Assembly (NCBI RefSeq): GCF_024213555.1
Contig: NZ_JANAVO010000001.1
Coordinates: 1-64,000, forward strand
DNA: 64,000 nt
Source of the DNA: Allokutzneria sp. A3M-2-11 16
Lineage (GTDB): Bacteria; Actinomycetota; Actinomycetes; Mycobacteriales; Pseudonocardiaceae
Direction: 5' to 3'
Made by a program: the position numbers and the translations under genes. Shown here piece after piece: positions 49,146-57,189 of this stretch (positions are counted from its first letter, which is position 1; each line of letters opens with the position of its first letter). The notes under the pieces are model-generated. The model made no database searches and was not told the DNA's origin. It worked only from the letters and a program-made list of their open reading frames with translations.

Positions 49146-49936
49146 TGGCCGAGCTGGAGCTGCGTTCGGTCTCCGCGGGCTACAAGGACACGATGGTCGT
49201 GCGCGAGGTGACCGCGCGGCTGCCGCGGGGTTCCTGGCTGGCGATCATCGGCCCGAACGGCGCGGGCAAATCCACGCTGCTCAAGGCGATCACCGGAATC
49301 ACCGGCCACAGCGGGGAAATCCTGCTCGACGGCGCGCCCATCTCCGCGATGAGCGCGCGAGAGCGGGCCCGCGCGGTCGGCTACGCGCCGCAGACCCCGG
49401 TGGTGCCCGAGGGGCTCACCGTCACCGACTACGCGCTGCTGGGCCGCACCCCGCACCTCGGCCTGCTGGCCCGCGAGGGCGCCTCCGACCTGGTCATCGT
49501 GCGCGAGGTGCTGGCCCGCCTCGACCTCGACCACCTCGCCGACCGTCCACTGAGGACACTGTCCGGCGGGGAGCGGCAACGTGCCGTGCTGGCAAGGGTT
49601 CTGGCCCAGCAGGCGGGCCTGCTGCTGCTCGACGAGCCCACGACGGGCCTGGACGTCGGGCACGCCCAGGCCCTGCTGGAGCTCGTCGACCGGCTGCGGC
49701 GGGCCGATGGCACCACCGTGGTCAGCACGCTGCACGACCTGACCCTGGCCGCCCAGTACGCCGACGAGCTGATCCTCGTCGACAACGGCGACGTGGTGGC
49801 CGTCGGGCCGCCCGCCGAGGTGCTGACCGCCGAGCGGGTCGCGACGCACTACGGCGCCAAGGTCGCGATCCTCGCCGCCCCGGACGGCACCCCGGTCGTC
49901 ACCCCCGTCCGCGATCCCAGCGCGGTTGTGCCCTGA
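49142..49936 (+). CDS. btuD: Cobalamin ABC transporter ATP-binding protein (BtuD-like)
   Basis: This encodes 264 residues from the GTG at 49142 or the ATG at 49145. Walker A GPNGAGKSTLLKA, signature LSGGERQRAVLARVLAQ, Walker B LLLLDEPTTGLD and the switch histidine STLHDLTLAA are all intact. It energises the importer. The stop codon (TGA at 49934-49936) lies inside a family A palindrome, so the C-terminus ends abruptly at the repeat boundary. Confidence 0.94.
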   Translation: MMAELELRSVSAGYKDTMVVREVTARLPRGSWLAIIGPNGAGKSTLLKAITGITGHSGEILLDGAPISAMSARERARAVGYAPQTPVVPEGLTVTDYALLGRTPHLGLLAREGASDLVIVREVLARLDLDHLADRPLRTLSGGERQRAVLARVLAQQAGLLLLDEPTTGLDVGHAQALLELVDRLRRADGTTVVSTLHDLTLAAQYADELILVDNGDVVAVGPPAEVLTAERVATHYGAKVAILAAPDGTPVVTPVRDPSAVVP

Positions 49937-50178
49937 ACGGGTCGTTCAGGGAATCTAACGCCCCCAACGACCCGTTCAGGGAACCCAACGCCCCGAATGC
50001 GGCATTCACGTTGAGCGGGCGAGGGAGGGTTCGCCCCGCTCGGGGTTGGCCGGTCTTCAAGTACGCCCAACCCCCCTCCGCACGGTCTCAAACCACCCCC
50101 AACCCCCCACGTTTAGGCCCTGAACGAGTCGTTCAGGGAACCCAACGCCCCGAATGCGGCATTCACGTTGAGCGGGCG
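49931..50178. repeat. Composite repeat island (families A and B plus a direct repeat)
   Basis: Family A copies lie at 49931-49951, 49961-49981 and 50118-50138. A half copy of family B (GTCTTCAAGTAC at 50053-50064, followed by TCTCAAACCACCCCCAACC) has no right end. A direct repeat of about 48-58 bases occurs at 49974-50021 and again at 50131-50178, 157 bases apart. It includes CCCCGAATGCGGCATTCACG and the last codons of dctA. The island fills the gap between convergent btuD and dctA. Confidence 0.85.
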
Positions 50179-51509
50179 GGGGCGGGTTCCTCCTCGGCCT
50201 TGTCCGCTCGCATCAGCTCGTCCATGTCCACGATGGACGGATTCGCCAGCACCTCGTTGAGGCGATCGCGATCCAGCGCGTTCTGCCAGCGCGCCACCAC
50301 GAGCGTGGCGACACCGTTGCCGACCAGGTTGGTCAGCGCGCGGGCCTCGGACATGAACCGGTCGATGCCGACGATCAACGCGATGCCCACGACCGGGATG
50401 GTGTCGCCGAACGCCTGCAACGACGCGGCGAGGGTGATCAGCCCGGCGCCGGTGACGCCCGCGGCACCCTTGCTGGAGAGCAACATGAACAGCAGCAGGC
50501 CGATCTGGGTCCAGATCGACAGCTCCACCCCGGTGGCCTGGGCGATGAAGATCGCGCCCATGGTCAGGTAGATGCAGGTGCCGTCCAGGTTGAACGAGTA
50601 GCCGGTCGGGATCGTCAAGCCCACAACGGACTTCTGCGCGCCCGCGGCCTCCATCTTGACCAGCATCCTGGGCAGCACGGCCTCGCTGGAGGAGGTGCCC
50701 AGCACGATCAGCAGCTCGTCCTTGATGAACCGGACGAACTTCAGCACGCTGAACCCGGCGAGCCTGGAGGCGATGCCCAGCACCACGACCACGAAGAGCA
50801 CGCAGGTCGCGTAGAAGGCGATCATCAGGAACGCCAGCCCGGTCAGCACCTTGCTGCCGTACTTGCCGATGGTGAAGGCCATGCCGCCGAACGCGCCGAT
50901 CGGGGCCGCGTACATGACCACCTTGATCACGCCGAACATCACCTTGGCGACGGTGTCCAGCGCGTCGATGACCTTCTTGCCGCGCTCGCCCATGAACGAC
51001 ACGGCGACCGCCACCAGCACGGCGACCACGAGCACCTGGATCAGCTGGCCGGAGGTGAACGCGCCCACGAAGGACTCCGGGACCAGGTGCAGGATGAACC
51101 CGGTGAAGCCCTCGGTGTCCTTGGCCTTGGCGAGGGTGTCCGCGGCCTCACCGGCGTTGATCGGCATGTTCAGGTCGGCGCCCGGCTTGAACACGTTGAC
51201 CACGACCAGGCCGATGACCAGCGCCAGCAACGTCATCGCGGTGAAGTACAGGATCGTCCGCAGCGCCAGCCCGCCCGCCTTGGCCAGGTTGCCCAGCCCG
51301 GCGATGCCCACCACGATCGTGCAGAAGATCGTCGGCGCGATGACCATCTTCACCAGGTTGACGAAGAAGTCCGCGAGCCACTTCATCTCGCTGGCCTGCT
51401 TGGGGAAGACCAGCCCGACGATCACGCCGAGGGCGATCGAGACCAGTACCCAGAAGTACAGGTGCCGATAGATCGGTTTCCGTGTCGATGCTTGACCTGC
51501 GTCGGCCAT
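50163..51509 (-). CDS. dctA: Sodium/proton:dicarboxylate symporter (DctA/GltP family)
   Basis: This encodes 448 residues from an ATG at 51509 with GGAGGGTCG upstream. It is a DAACS transporter: VKMVIAPTIFCTIVVGIAGL, the serine-rich re-entrant loop VLGTSSSEAVLPRMLVKMEA, PTGYSFNLDGTCIYLTMGAI, SSKGAAGVTGAGLITLAASL and LVGNGVATLVVARW. It imports C4-dicarboxylates or acidic amino acids. The 3' end, including the stop, is part of the duplicated repeat sequence. It diverges from the TAXI gene, which may help control it. Confidence 0.94.
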   Translation of the reverse strand: MADAGQASTRKPIYRHLYFWVLVSIALGVIVGLVFPKQASEMKWLADFFVNLVKMVIAPTIFCTIVVGIAGLGNLAKAGGLALRTILYFTAMTLLALVIGLVVVNVFKPGADLNMPINAGEAADTLAKAKDTEGFTGFILHLVPESFVGAFTSGQLIQVLVVAVLVAVAVSFMGERGKKVIDALDTVAKVMFGVIKVVMYAAPIGAFGGMAFTIGKYGSKVLTGLAFLMIAFYATCVLFVVVVLGIASRLAGFSVLKFVRFIKDELLIVLGTSSSEAVLPRMLVKMEAAGAQKSVVGLTIPTGYSFNLDGTCIYLTMGAIFIAQATGVELSIWTQIGLLLFMLLSSKGAAGVTGAGLITLAASLQAFGDTIPVVGIALIVGIDRFMSEARALTNLVGNGVATLVVARWQNALDRDRLNEVLANPSIVDMDELMRADKAEEEPAPARST

Positions 51510-51670
51510 CGACCCTCCTCGGGCTGCGCTGGTGGGGGACGTTGCGCGGAATGTTGACCGTTCGCGAATCGCCAGGACAACGGCCTGGCCCGAAACTTGA
51601 GACTCGTCTGACGTAGCCGCAACGTCCGCGTGATACCGCTTTCACGTTCAAGAGGTACTAACCTCCGGAC

Positions 51671-52603
51671 ATGGTCTCCCGCCAGCTGAGCCGCCGCGCG
51701 CTGATCGCCGCCGCGGGCGCGGGCCTGCTCGCCGGGTGCACCGCGCGCCCCGGCTCCGAGCTGCGGGAGCTCGTGCTGGCGACCGGCCCGGACGGCGCGG
51801 TGTTCCAGAAGATCGGCGGCGCCATCGCCACCCTGCTCGCCAGGGCGTTGCCCGGCGTCACCATCCGGGCCAGGCCGAGCAGCGCCTCGGTGGAGAACCT
51901 GCACCTGCTCAACCGGGGCGAGGCGCAGCTCGCACTGTCCTCTTTGGACGCGATCTCCGAGCACCCCAACACCTCGATACACGGCATCAGCGCGGTCGGC
52001 AGGCTCTACGACAGCTTCCTGCACCTGGTGGTGCCCGCGGGCGGGCCCATCCGCCGGTTCGACGACCTCGCGGGCAAGCGGGTGTCGGTCGGCGCGGGCG
52101 GGTCCGGGACCGAGTTCATCGTCGCCAACCTCCGCCGCGTCACCGGGGCGTCGTTCACGCCCGTGCTGTTCAACCAGCAGGAGTCCGCGCTCGCGCTGGC
52201 CAGGGGTTCGCTGGACGCGTTCTTCACGCTCACCGGCATCCCCACCCCGGCCATCACCGACCTGGAACAGCACACCAACATCCGCCTGGTGCCCCTGGTG
52301 GCTCAGGCCCAGGCCCTCGCGCGGCTGCCCAGCGGCTACTACCTGCCCGCCACCATCCCGGCCACCACCTACGGCGCGATCCCGCCGTGCCCCACCGTCG
52401 TCACCCCGAACCTGTTGCTGGCCAGGGACGACGTGCCCGACGACGTGGTGGAGATCGTGACCCGCACCGTCTTCGTCGAGGCCCCCACGATCGCCGCCGA
52501 CCGCCCCGAAGCCCGGCGCATCAACATCCGCACCGGCATCTCCACGGGCCCCATCCCCCTGCACTCCGGCGCCGCCCGCTGGTTCCGCGCGGTCAAAGGC
52601 TGA
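51671..52603 (+). CDS. TAXI-family solute-binding lipoprotein without TRAP permease
   Basis: This encodes 310 residues. The N-terminus SRRALIAAAGAGLLAGC combines a twin-arginine-like motif and a lipobox (Cys 23). The mature protein is a TAXI (TRAP-associated extracytoplasmic immunogenic) receptor: LVLATGPDGAVFQKIGGAIA, SSASVENLHLLNRGEAQLAL, GKRVSVGAGGSGTEFIVANL and SLDAFFTLTGIPTPAITDLE. No DctQ/DctM-type TRAP permease gene lies nearby. Its neighbours are a histidine kinase, a response regulator and the DctA symporter, so it more likely presents a ligand to the kinase. Confidence 0.9.
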   Translation: MVSRQLSRRALIAAAGAGLLAGCTARPGSELRELVLATGPDGAVFQKIGGAIATLLARALPGVTIRARPSSASVENLHLLNRGEAQLALSSLDAISEHPNTSIHGISAVGRLYDSFLHLVVPAGGPIRRFDDLAGKRVSVGAGGSGTEFIVANLRRVTGASFTPVLFNQQESALALARGSLDAFFTLTGIPTPAITDLEQHTNIRLVPLVAQAQALARLPSGYYLPATIPATTYGAIPPCPTVVTPNLLLARDDVPDDVVEIVTRTVFVEAPTIAADRPEARRINIRTGISTGPIPLHSGAARWFRAVKG

Positions 52604-52617
52604 CCCACCGCTTAAGT

Positions 52618-52637
52618 GCTGAATGAGTCATTCGGGC
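52618..52637. repeat. Family A palindrome between convergent genes
   Basis: A single slightly imperfect copy (GCTGAATGAGTCATTCGGGC) lies in the 37-base gap between the TAXI gene and the histidine kinase gene. Confidence 0.8.
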
Positions 52638-52640
52638 GGG

Positions 52641-54014
52641 TCAGTCGGCGGCGGGGAGGCGGACGACGGCGTCGAGGCCGTGCGGGCCCGGCGAGAGCAG
52701 TTCCAGGTCGCCTCCGGCGGCGGTGACGAGTTCGGCGCAGATCGCCAGCCCGAGCCCGGTGCCCGCGATGTTCTGGTGCCGCGGCGATCGCCAGAACCGG
52801 TCCAGCGCCGCCGCGCGTTCGTCCTCCGGCAGCCCGGTGCCGTCGTCGATCACGTGCAGCTCCACCATGTCGCCGACCCGCTCGGCTCGCACCACGATCT
52901 CGCTGCCCCCGGAGAGCCGAACCGCGTTGCCCACCAACTCGTCCAGCACGCTGCCGAGGCCCCCGGGCGGCTCCAATGCGCGCAACCCCTGCGGGATCTC
53001 CACGTGCAGCTCGATCTCCGCGCGCAGCGCCGACGCCGCCCACGCGGGTTCGTGCGTGGCCACCAAGGCGTCCAGCTCGACCGGCTCCGCCGCGGCCGCG
53101 CTGTCCAGGCGGGTCGCGGCGAGCAGCGCGTCGAGGACGCGACCCATCTCCGCGGCCTCCTCGACGGCGATCTCATATGAGGCGCGAGCGGCGGTGTTCG
53201 ATTCGGACCCGAGGTGCGGTTGCAGGTTCTCCACCGCGAGGCGCAGGCTGGCCAACGGGTTGCGCAGCTGGTGCGAGGCGTCGGCGACGAAGGCGCGCTG
53301 GCGGCGCAGCGCCCGGCCGACCACGTCGACCATGCTGTTGAAGGACACCGCGAGGCGCCGCAGCTCCGGCGGGCCGTCCACGTCCGCCCTGGTGTCGAGC
53401 TTGCCGCTGGCCACCCGCGCGGTCGCCTCATCGAGCTGGTGGATCGGCCGCAGCACCCACCGCGAGATCGGCCAGGCCACCGCGACCAACGCCAGCAACG
53501 GGACCACGCCGACCAGCACCAGCAACCACCAGATCTGGGCGATCTGCGCGCGCAACGGCTCTGTCGAGGACACGGTCACCACCGACGCCACGACCTCGCT
53601 GTCCCGGCCGACCGGCTCGACGACCACCAGCGGCGCCTCCCGCCACGGCCACACGACCTCCGGCGGTTCGGGGCGGTAGCCCGCGAAAGCCAGCTTCAGC
53701 TGCTCGGTGACCGTGGGCGCGGTGAGGTCGAAGTTCTCCCGCGAGGCCAGGATGATCCGTCCGCCGGGCGCGACCAGGGCGGCCGGACTGCTGTACAGCG
53801 CGTCGTAGCGGACCATCTCGTCGCGCAACGCGGTGGTGCGGCCGGAGGAGAGCGCGTTGTCGGCGATCGAGGCGAAGCGGCTGGCGTCGGCGAGGCGGTC
53901 GAGGTACAGCCGCTGCGTCTCACCCTCGGCGACGGCCATCGCCAGTGGGATGCCCATGGCCGCGGCCAGCACGACCAGCAGCGGCACCAGCACGCCGAGC
54001 AGCCTGCGCAGCAC
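52641..54014 (-). CDS. Sensor histidine kinase (TctE-like)
   Basis: This encodes 457 residues from a GTG at 54014. There are two membrane helices (about residues 5-28 and 175-200) around an extracytoplasmic sensor domain, then a HAMP domain (WPISRWVLRPIHQLDEATAR). The H-box is FVADASHQLRNPLASLRLAV, with the phosphorylated histidine in SHQLRNP. The N-box is LDELVGNAVRLSGG and the G-boxes are IDDGTGLPEDE and GTGLGLAICAELV. It starts 3 bases after the response regulator gene. The adjacent TAXI lipoprotein is a likely ligand-presenting partner. Confidence 0.93.
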   Translation of the reverse strand: MLRRLLGVLVPLLVVLAAAMGIPLAMAVAEGETQRLYLDRLADASRFASIADNALSSGRTTALRDEMVRYDALYSSPAALVAPGGRIILASRENFDLTAPTVTEQLKLAFAGYRPEPPEVVWPWREAPLVVVEPVGRDSEVVASVVTVSSTEPLRAQIAQIWWLLVLVGVVPLLALVAVAWPISRWVLRPIHQLDEATARVASGKLDTRADVDGPPELRRLAVSFNSMVDVVGRALRRQRAFVADASHQLRNPLASLRLAVENLQPHLGSESNTAARASYEIAVEEAAEMGRVLDALLAATRLDSAAAAEPVELDALVATHEPAWAASALRAEIELHVEIPQGLRALEPPGGLGSVLDELVGNAVRLSGGSEIVVRAERVGDMVELHVIDDGTGLPEDERAAALDRFWRSPRHQNIAGTGLGLAICAELVTAAGGDLELLSPGPHGLDAVVRLPAAD

Positions 54015-54017
54015 GGC

Positions 54018-54683
54018 TCACCTGGCCAGGCGGTAGCCGACGCCGCGAACGGTCTCGATCCGGACGTGCTCGCCGAGTTTGCCGCGCAGCGTCGCGATGT
54101 GGGTGTCCAGGCTGCGCGAGCGCGCCTCCCAGCTGGTGTGCCACACCTGGTCCAGGATGTGGTCCCGGCTGACCACGCTGCCCGGCCGGGCGACCAGCAG
54201 CGCGAGCACGTCGAACTCCTTGCGGGTCAACAGGATCTGCTCACCGTCCACAGTGGCCAGTCGGGAGGACAGGTCGAGCTTGAGCCTGCCGACCTCGATG
54301 GTCTCGGCGTCGGACTCCGCGCTGGCCCGCGCGGAGCGGGTGCGCCGCAGCACGGCCTCCACCCTGGCCAGCAGCTCCGCGGTGCCGAAGGGTTTGACCA
54401 CGTAGTCGTCCGCGCCGCTGCGCAGTCCGAGGACACGCTCCCGCTCCTCGCCGCGCGCGGTGACCGCGATGATCGCCATGCCCTCGGTCTGCCGCAGCCT
54501 GCGCAGCAGGTCGAGCCCGTCCGCGTCGGGGAGTCCGAGGTCGAGCAGGACCACGTCGGCGTGGCCCGCCTGCAGCGCGGCCGCCGCGGTCGCCACCCGG
54601 TGCACGTCGTAGCCGGCGTGCTGCAACGCGGTGACCAGGCCGCGTGCCACTCGGTCATCGTCCTCGACGACGAGGATGCGCAT
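54018..54683 (-). CDS. OmpR-family response regulator (TctD-like)
   Basis: This encodes 221 residues. The receiver domain has MRILVVEDDDRVARGLVTAL, the phosphoacceptor aspartate in DVVLLDLGLPDADGL, the switch threonine in IAVTARGEE and the lysine in YVVKPFGTAELLAR. The C-terminal winged helix has LTRKEFDVLALLVARPGSVV, then SRSLDTHIATLRGKLG and VRGVGYRLAR. It works with the kinase encoded next. The probable target is the dctA-TAXI divergent promoter 2.5 kb away. Confidence 0.94.
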   Translation of the reverse strand: MRILVVEDDDRVARGLVTALQHAGYDVHRVATAAAALQAGHADVVLLDLGLPDADGLDLLRRLRQTEGMAIIAVTARGEERERVLGLRSGADDYVVKPFGTAELLARVEAVLRRTRSARASAESDAETIEVGRLKLDLSSRLATVDGEQILLTRKEFDVLALLVARPGSVVSRDHILDQVWHTSWEARSRSLDTHIATLRGKLGEHVRIETVRGVGYRLAR

Positions 54684-54694
54684 GAGGACCGATG

Positions 54695-55675
54695 TTAGGT
54701 CGTCTTATCGGTCTTGGTGGGCTCTTCGGCCACCGACTCGGCGGGCTTCTCCTCGGCCGGGGTCTCCGGTGTCCCCTCCGGTTCCGGTTCGGCCCGGAGC
54801 GCGGCCAGGTCCTCGCGCTCACCGCGCTTCTTGGCCAGCACCAGGTAGATCACCGCGCCGACGAAGACGATCACCGAGGTGAACACGTTGATCCGGATGC
54901 CCGCGATCAGCGTGGCGTGGTCCTCGCGCATGATCTCGATCCAGAACCGGCCCGAGGTGTAGCCCGCGACGTAGAGCGCGAACACCCGGCCGTGGCCAAG
55001 GCGGAACCGCCGGTCGGCCCAGACGATCAGCGCGGCCACGCCGAGGTTCCAGAGCAGCTCGTAGAGGAACGTCGGGTGCACCACCGCGATCGGCGTGTGG
55101 TCCATGGCCACGCCGCCGAGCGGGTCCTCCAGGTTGGTGACCGGGTCGATCCTGCGGTAGATCTCCAGGCCCCACGGCAGGTCCGTCGGGCCGCCGTAGA
55201 GCTCCTGGTTGAACCAGTTGCCGAGGCGGCCGATGGCCTGCGCGACCACGATGCCCGGCGCGACCGCGTCGGCGAAGGCGGGCAACGGGATTCCGCGCCT
55301 GCGGCAGGCGATCAGCGCGCCGACCGCGCCGAGCGCGATGGCGCCCCAGATGCCGAGGCCGCCCTGCCAGATCTTCAGCGCGTCCACCGGGTTGCCGCCG
55401 GGGCCGAAGTACTTCGGCCAGTCCGTCGCCACGTGGTAGAGCCGCCCGCCGACGAGCCCGAACGGCACGGCGAAGACCGCGATGTCGGTGACCGCGCCCT
55501 TCTCCCCGCCCCTGGCCACGAAGCGGCGCTCGCCCCAGGCGATGGCCACCACGATGCCCGCGATGATGCAGAGCGCGTAGGCGCGTAGCGGGATCGGGCC
55601 GATGTACCAAACCCCACGGTCGGGGCTGGGGATCGTTGCCAGGATCGCGGAGACCGTTCCAGTCACGCCGCTCAC
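54695..55675 (-). CDS. lgt: Prolipoprotein diacylglyceryl transferase
   Basis: This encodes 326 residues from a GTG at 55675 (another GTG lies three codons later). Lgt signature elements are present: IGPIPLRAYALCIIAGIVVA, GGRLYHVATDW, the motif AQAIGRLGNWFNQELYGGPT, then VHPTFLYELLWNLG and GRFWIEIMREDHA. An acidic proline-rich tail follows, as in other actinobacteria. It adds diacylglycerol to the cysteine of prolipoproteins in the membrane. It is commonly found next to trpA in actinobacteria, as here with a small gene pair inserted. Confidence 0.95.
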   Translation of the reverse strand: MSGVTGTVSAILATIPSPDRGVWYIGPIPLRAYALCIIAGIVVAIAWGERRFVARGGEKGAVTDIAVFAVPFGLVGGRLYHVATDWPKYFGPGGNPVDALKIWQGGLGIWGAIALGAVGALIACRRRGIPLPAFADAVAPGIVVAQAIGRLGNWFNQELYGGPTDLPWGLEIYRRIDPVTNLEDPLGGVAMDHTPIAVVHPTFLYELLWNLGVAALIVWADRRFRLGHGRVFALYVAGYTSGRFWIEIMREDHATLIAGIRINVFTSVIVFVGAVIYLVLAKKRGEREDLAALRAEPEPEGTPETPAEEKPAESVAEEPTKTDKTT

Positions 55676-55690
55676 CGTAGCCGCTGCCCC

Positions 55691-56089
55691 TCAGCCGATG
55701 ACCGTCAGGCCCTCGTGATCGGCGAAGTCGGCGAAGTCTTTCCTGTTCAGGGTCGCCAACGGCGTCTCGTAGGCCAGGCAGCAGGCCGCGATCCACGTAT
55801 CGGCCGCGGGCCGAGGACAGCCTCGCAGAGCGGCGAAAGCGGTGATCTCGCCCCACTTCCTGGCCACCTCCGGGGTCGCGGGCAGCACGGCCACACGGTT
55901 GAGCCACCGCTCCAGCGCGGCCCGGCGCCGGGGTCCCCAGCACCTGAGCTCTTGCCACTTCGTCAACTCGCCGACCGTGACGAAGGTGATCGCCGGACGG
56001 TGGCCCGCCAGCCGCGCCGCCACCGGCCCCGGCAACTCCCCGGTGAGGATCGAGGACACGACACCGGTATCGAGGATGATCGGCTCCAC
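55691..56089 (-). CDS. PIN-domain ribonuclease, VapC-like toxin
   Basis: This encodes 132 residues from a GTG at 56089. It is a PIN domain: IILDTGVVSSILTGE (first acidic residue), ITFVTVGELTKW (conserved glutamate) and RPAADTWIAACCLAYETPLA with NRKDFADFADHEGLTVI (third and fourth acidic residues). It should cleave RNA when not neutralised. The small gene 3 bases upstream is the probable antitoxin. The pair sits between trpA and lgt, interrupting a usually tight arrangement. Confidence 0.88.
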   Translation of the reverse strand: MEPIILDTGVVSSILTGELPGPVAARLAGHRPAITFVTVGELTKWQELRCWGPRRRAALERWLNRVAVLPATPEVARKWGEITAFAALRGCPRPAADTWIAACCLAYETPLATLNRKDFADFADHEGLTVIG

Positions 56090-56092
56090 GGC

Positions 56093-56275
56093 TCAGGCGA
56101 CGTCCTTCCCGCGCTCAATGACGTACCAGTCCAGGAACCGGTACAGCTCCTCGCCGGTCGCGAAGATCTCGCCGTCGGCCAGGTCTCCGGCCGACGCGAT
56201 GGGGTGGACGTCCTTGTCCCGCATCAGGGCTTCCAGCAAGGCCGGACCGTCGAGCACTCCGCATGTCGTCCACAT
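56093..56275 (-). CDS. Probable antitoxin of the VapC-like pair
   Basis: This encodes 60 residues from the ATG at 56275, with a weak ribosome site. The acidic sequence VLDGPALLEALMRDKDVHPI, then DLADGEIFATGEELYRFLDW and ERGKDVA, has no obvious DNA-binding motif. It does not match the common AbrB, RHH or Phd/YefM antitoxins that I would recognise. The 3-base spacing to the PIN gene and the order antitoxin-toxin support the assignment, which is by context only. Confidence 0.65.
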   Translation of the reverse strand: MWTTCGVLDGPALLEALMRDKDVHPIASAGDLADGEIFATGEELYRFLDWYVIERGKDVA

Positions 56276-56397
56276 GGGGCCACTGTCCCGACGGCACCGA
56301 CAGTCTCCGGCCGAATTCCGGCATTGGACGGCTCGTTCAGCCGATCGAAGGGCACTTTGCGCCAGGGGCAACAAGGAAACGCCAGCCCCGCGGAACG

Positions 56398-57189
56398 TCA
56401 GGCGGTGACGGGGGTGCGGTGGGTGGCGGAGGAGAGCTCGGCGGCGAGGGCGCGGACCGCGGCTTCGCCCGAGGAGACGGCGTTGACGAAGGCGGAGCCG
56501 ACGATCACGCCGTCGGCGAACGCGGCGACCTCGGCCGCCTGCGGGCCGGAGCGGACGCCGAGGCCGACGCCGATCGGCAGGGTCGTGTGCTCGCGGGTGC
56601 GCTCGACCAGCTGCGGCGCCTGGCTGCTCACGGCGTCGCGGGCACCGGTGACGCCCATGATCGAGGCGGCGTAGAGGAATCCGCTGCTGGCCGCCGCGGT
56701 CATCGAGATCCGCTCTTCGGTCGACGAAGGCGCCACCAGGAAGACGCGGTCGAGGCCGTGCGCGGTCGAGGCGGCCATCCAGTCCTCGGCCTCGTCCGGG
56801 ATCAGGTCGGGCGTGATCAGCCCGAGCCCACCGGCGGCGGCGAGGTCGCGGGCGAACGCGTCGACGCCGTAGCGGTGCACCGGGTTCCAGTAGGTCATCA
56901 CGACCGCGCGCCCACCGGCTGCGGAGATCGACTCTACCGTGGTGAACAGGTCGCGGACGCGGAAACCGTTGCGCAGCGCGGTGTCCGCTGCGGCCTGGAT
57001 GGTCGGGCCGTCCATCACCGGGTCGGAGAACGGCAGGCCCACCTCGACCAGGTCGCAGCCCGCGTCGAGCATCGCGGCGAGGTACTGCTGGGAGCCCTCC
57101 ACGGTCGGGAAGCCCGCGGGCAGGTAGCCGATCAGCGCCGCGCGGTCGGCGGCCCGGCAGTCGGCGAACATCTGCGTCAAGGACGACAT
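56398..57189 (-). CDS. trpA: Tryptophan synthase alpha chain
   Basis: This encodes 263 residues whose ATG overlaps the trpB stop by one base. Signatures: ALIGYLPAGFPTVEGS, the catalytic glutamate and aspartate in LVEVGLPFSDPVMDGPTIQ, VVMTYWNPVHRYGVDAF, GLITPDLIPDEAEDW and LPIGVGLGVRSGPQAAEVAA. It splits indole-3-glycerol phosphate into indole and glyceraldehyde 3-phosphate and passes indole to TrpB. Confidence 0.97.
   Translation of the reverse strand: MSSLTQMFADCRAADRAALIGYLPAGFPTVEGSQQYLAAMLDAGCDLVEVGLPFSDPVMDGPTIQAAADTALRNGFRVRDLFTTVESISAAGGRAVVMTYWNPVHRYGVDAFARDLAAAGGLGLITPDLIPDEAEDWMAASTAHGLDRVFLVAPSSTEERISMTAAASSGFLYAASIMGVTGARDAVSSQAPQLVERTREHTTLPIGVGLGVRSGPQAAEVAAFADGVIVGSAFVNAVSSGEAAVRALAAELSSATHRTPVTA

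Noticed and set aside
47170-49936. Siderophore importer
   Set aside because: Sequence alone allows it, but the cobalamin riboswitch directly upstream argues for B12.
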